NCBI GenBank assembly: GCA_951394045.1
Contig: OX595997.1
Coordinates: 868,001-932,000 of the forward strand
Reading direction: 5' to 3'
Source of the DNA: Nitzschia sp. DOCU1
Taxonomy: Eukaryota > Bacillariophyta > Bacillariophyceae > Bacillariales > Bacillariaceae
Length of the DNA stretch: 64,000 nt
The translations under genes and the position numbers were made by a program. This document shows positions 62,871-64,000 of this stretch, piece by piece; within the stretch, counting starts at the first letter, position 1; each line of letters opens with the position of its first letter. The notes below the pieces were generated by a model, which saw only the letters and a program-made list of their open reading frames with translations, had not been told where the DNA came from and did no database searches.

Positions 62871-64000
62871 TATTTTGGTTCGCCCGCTGCTTCCTCAGAA
62901 GTAGCTGGGCGATCAATTTCCATTCCAGTGCCGTTAATGTTGCTCCGCTTTCGTGGCGGGGACATGGTGTCTGTAGCGTCGATGGACGAGGCAGAGTGTC
63001 GACTGAGCGAGGCTACCAGAGCGTCAAGAGTGGACTGGAGACGTTCAACCGAGGCATTCAGAGTGATGTGATCTGCTTTGGTGGCAAACGGAGACGAATT
63101 CGAATTGCCGAGGCCGGCAATAGTCTTATCGATGATCGTGTTGATTGTGGCGTCCAGTTTTGCATTAAGAGCAAGGAGCTCCTTTTTGAACTGACTTTCC
63201 AAGTTGACCAATTTTTGATTTTGTTCCGCTTGCATTGAAGCGAGAGCGTCGTTGAGGCGCCGATCAAGAGTAGCTTCATCGAAGGTGACTGTACTCTGGG
63301 CTTGAGTTGTAACTGTATTGGCGGTCGTGCCACGTGCTACTGGCTTGGGGGCGCTCGCCAAAGGAGGAAACGCGGCGGCCGAGAGGTCGCAGATGACAGT
63401 GATGGGAGTGGGGCGTTGCCAGGCGGTCTTCTTGGATTGAGACTTGGCGGAACGGATGGTAGATTCGCCAGCTGACGCTTCATCGTTACCCCATGCAAAG
63501 GCGGCGGAGTACTTTCCAGCTGAGGTGCTATTTCCGCCGATCGAGCTTGGCGCGGTGTGGTTTCCGTAGTTTCCAGTGTAACGTTTGAAGGCGGTACCAG
63601 AAAGAATCGAGTCGAGCCAAGGGATGACGCGAGCGACGGTTTCTTCATTAACAGAGATGTGTACGCGGCGATTGTCCAAGTCGGGATAAATGCGATAAAT
63701 GTCTTGATTTTCTTCCAATTGTTGCTGGAGGGATACTGGAGTGTCGACCGTACTGACAAAGGCTCCGTAAGTCTCGACGTTGTGGATCTGCAAATTGCGA
63801 TGAGTAAACATATAATCGTCATGTTTTTCCATGCATTTGCCAAAGAGCACGGGCTCGTCTTTGGACATTGCGAAGGGAAGGAAAGTAGTCCATTTCTTGG
63901 AATGAAAGATGCTGCGGTCGAGAAGGAATTTGGCAAATGCAAGGACGGAACGGGTGACTGTCAATTGAATGACAGACGTGTCTTTGCGATGGCCGTCAAA
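62870..64000 (-). CDS. LINE ORF1 (partial, N-terminus outside the window)
   Basis: Open from the window edge to TAA at 62872-62870, at least 376 codons; no start codon was seen at the edge, so it continues beyond 64000. The middle is Ser/Thr-rich, then a helical heptad-like stretch (about 62980-63280) that could form a coiled-coil trimer, then a basic PPRKRSN tail. This layout fits LINE ORF1 RNA-binding proteins, but I see no RRM or zinc knuckle. The final A of its TAA is the A of the ORF2 ATG. Confidence 0.8.
   Translation of the reverse strand, partial: FDGHRKDTSVIQLTVTRSVLAFAKFLLDRSIFHSKKWTTFLPFAMSKDEPVLFGKCMEKHDDYMFTHRNLQIHNVETYGAFVSTVDTPVSLQQQLEENQDIYRIYPDLDNRRVHISVNEETVARVIPWLDSILSGTAFKRYTGNYGNHTAPSSIGGNSTSAGKYSAAFAWGNDEASAGESTIRSAKSQSKKTAWQRPTPITVICDLSAAAFPPLASAPKPVARGTTANTVTTQAQSTVTFDEATLDRRLNDALASMQAEQNQKLVNLESQFKKELLALNAKLDATINTIIDKTIAGLGNSNSSPFATKADHITLNASVERLQSTLDALVASLSRHSASSIDATDTMSPPRKRSNINGTGMEIDRPATSEEAAGEPK

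Larger units (their letters stand above)
56620..64000 (-). mobile_element. non-LTR retrotransposon (LINE), 5' end beyond the window
   Basis: Two overlapping long frames on the minus strand: a nucleic-acid-binding-type ORF1 and a 2,033-codon ORF2 with endonuclease, reverse transcriptase and RNase H. No LTRs are seen. The 3' UTR after 56769 is C-rich and appears to end in an A/T-rich, GATATTGATAGA-like stretch near 56620-56660; the exact end is a guess. Both frames are open, so the element is young or recently active. Confidence 0.85.

Overview
The window is nuclear DNA of a photosynthetic stramenopile, most likely a pennate diatom of the Phaeodactylum type. This is an inference from compact genes on both strands, short GT-AG introns (about 60-120 nt), several presequences with an ASAFAP-like plastid motif, a twin-arginine lumen signal behind one of them, and diatom-type mobile elements. 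Nothing points to a prokaryote. All gene calls come from reading the sequence; no database search was run. Region 1-20 kb is ordinary gene space: a C2H2/membrane protein, a plastid or ER P-loop kinase of the 2-phosphoglycerate-kinase type, the rRNA-processing helicase DDX47/Rrp3, a plastid-targeted membrane protein, two nearly identical tRNA-Asn(GTT) genes in inverted orientation flanking a zinc-dependent dehydrogenase, ribosomal protein L12, a sulfotransferase-like type II membrane protein, a possible 2OG-Fe(II) oxygenase-like secreted protein, an aldo/keto reductase, a multi-pass membrane protein, and a long disordered protein ending in a truncated-haemoglobin-like domain. Region 20.3-48.0 kb is a segmental tandem array of four units with a period of 5,362 bp. 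Each unit carries a small gene B (RVxF-bearing protein of a family I recall as diatom-expanded), a gene D (plastid-lumen histidine-phosphatase-like protein that lacks both catalytic histidines) and the 3' end of a bridge-like lipid-transfer gene A. Unit 1 is diverged in B, has the only intact D, and is interrupted by two head-to-tail copies of a 3,141-bp Crypton DNA transposon encoding a tyrosine recombinase with AT-hook and zinc finger. Units 2-4 look identical to one another and carry D pseudogenes; the A pieces ending units 1-3 are broken fragments. The last unit runs into the only intact A gene (46.2-53.4 kb), a 2,333-residue chorein-N protein with PH domain, ubiquitin-type NZF finger and C-terminal coiled coil. 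Region 53.4-64 kb holds two small secreted-protein genes and then a non-LTR retrotransposon on the minus strand (endonuclease, reverse transcriptase, RNase H, CCHC knuckle). Its ORF1 and ORF2 overlap as TAATG, and ORF1 runs off the window. The clearest candidates for something new are the Crypton tandem junction, which looks like a lox-type core site; the fixed array that keeps copying dead gene pieces; and the lumenal pseudo-phosphatase.
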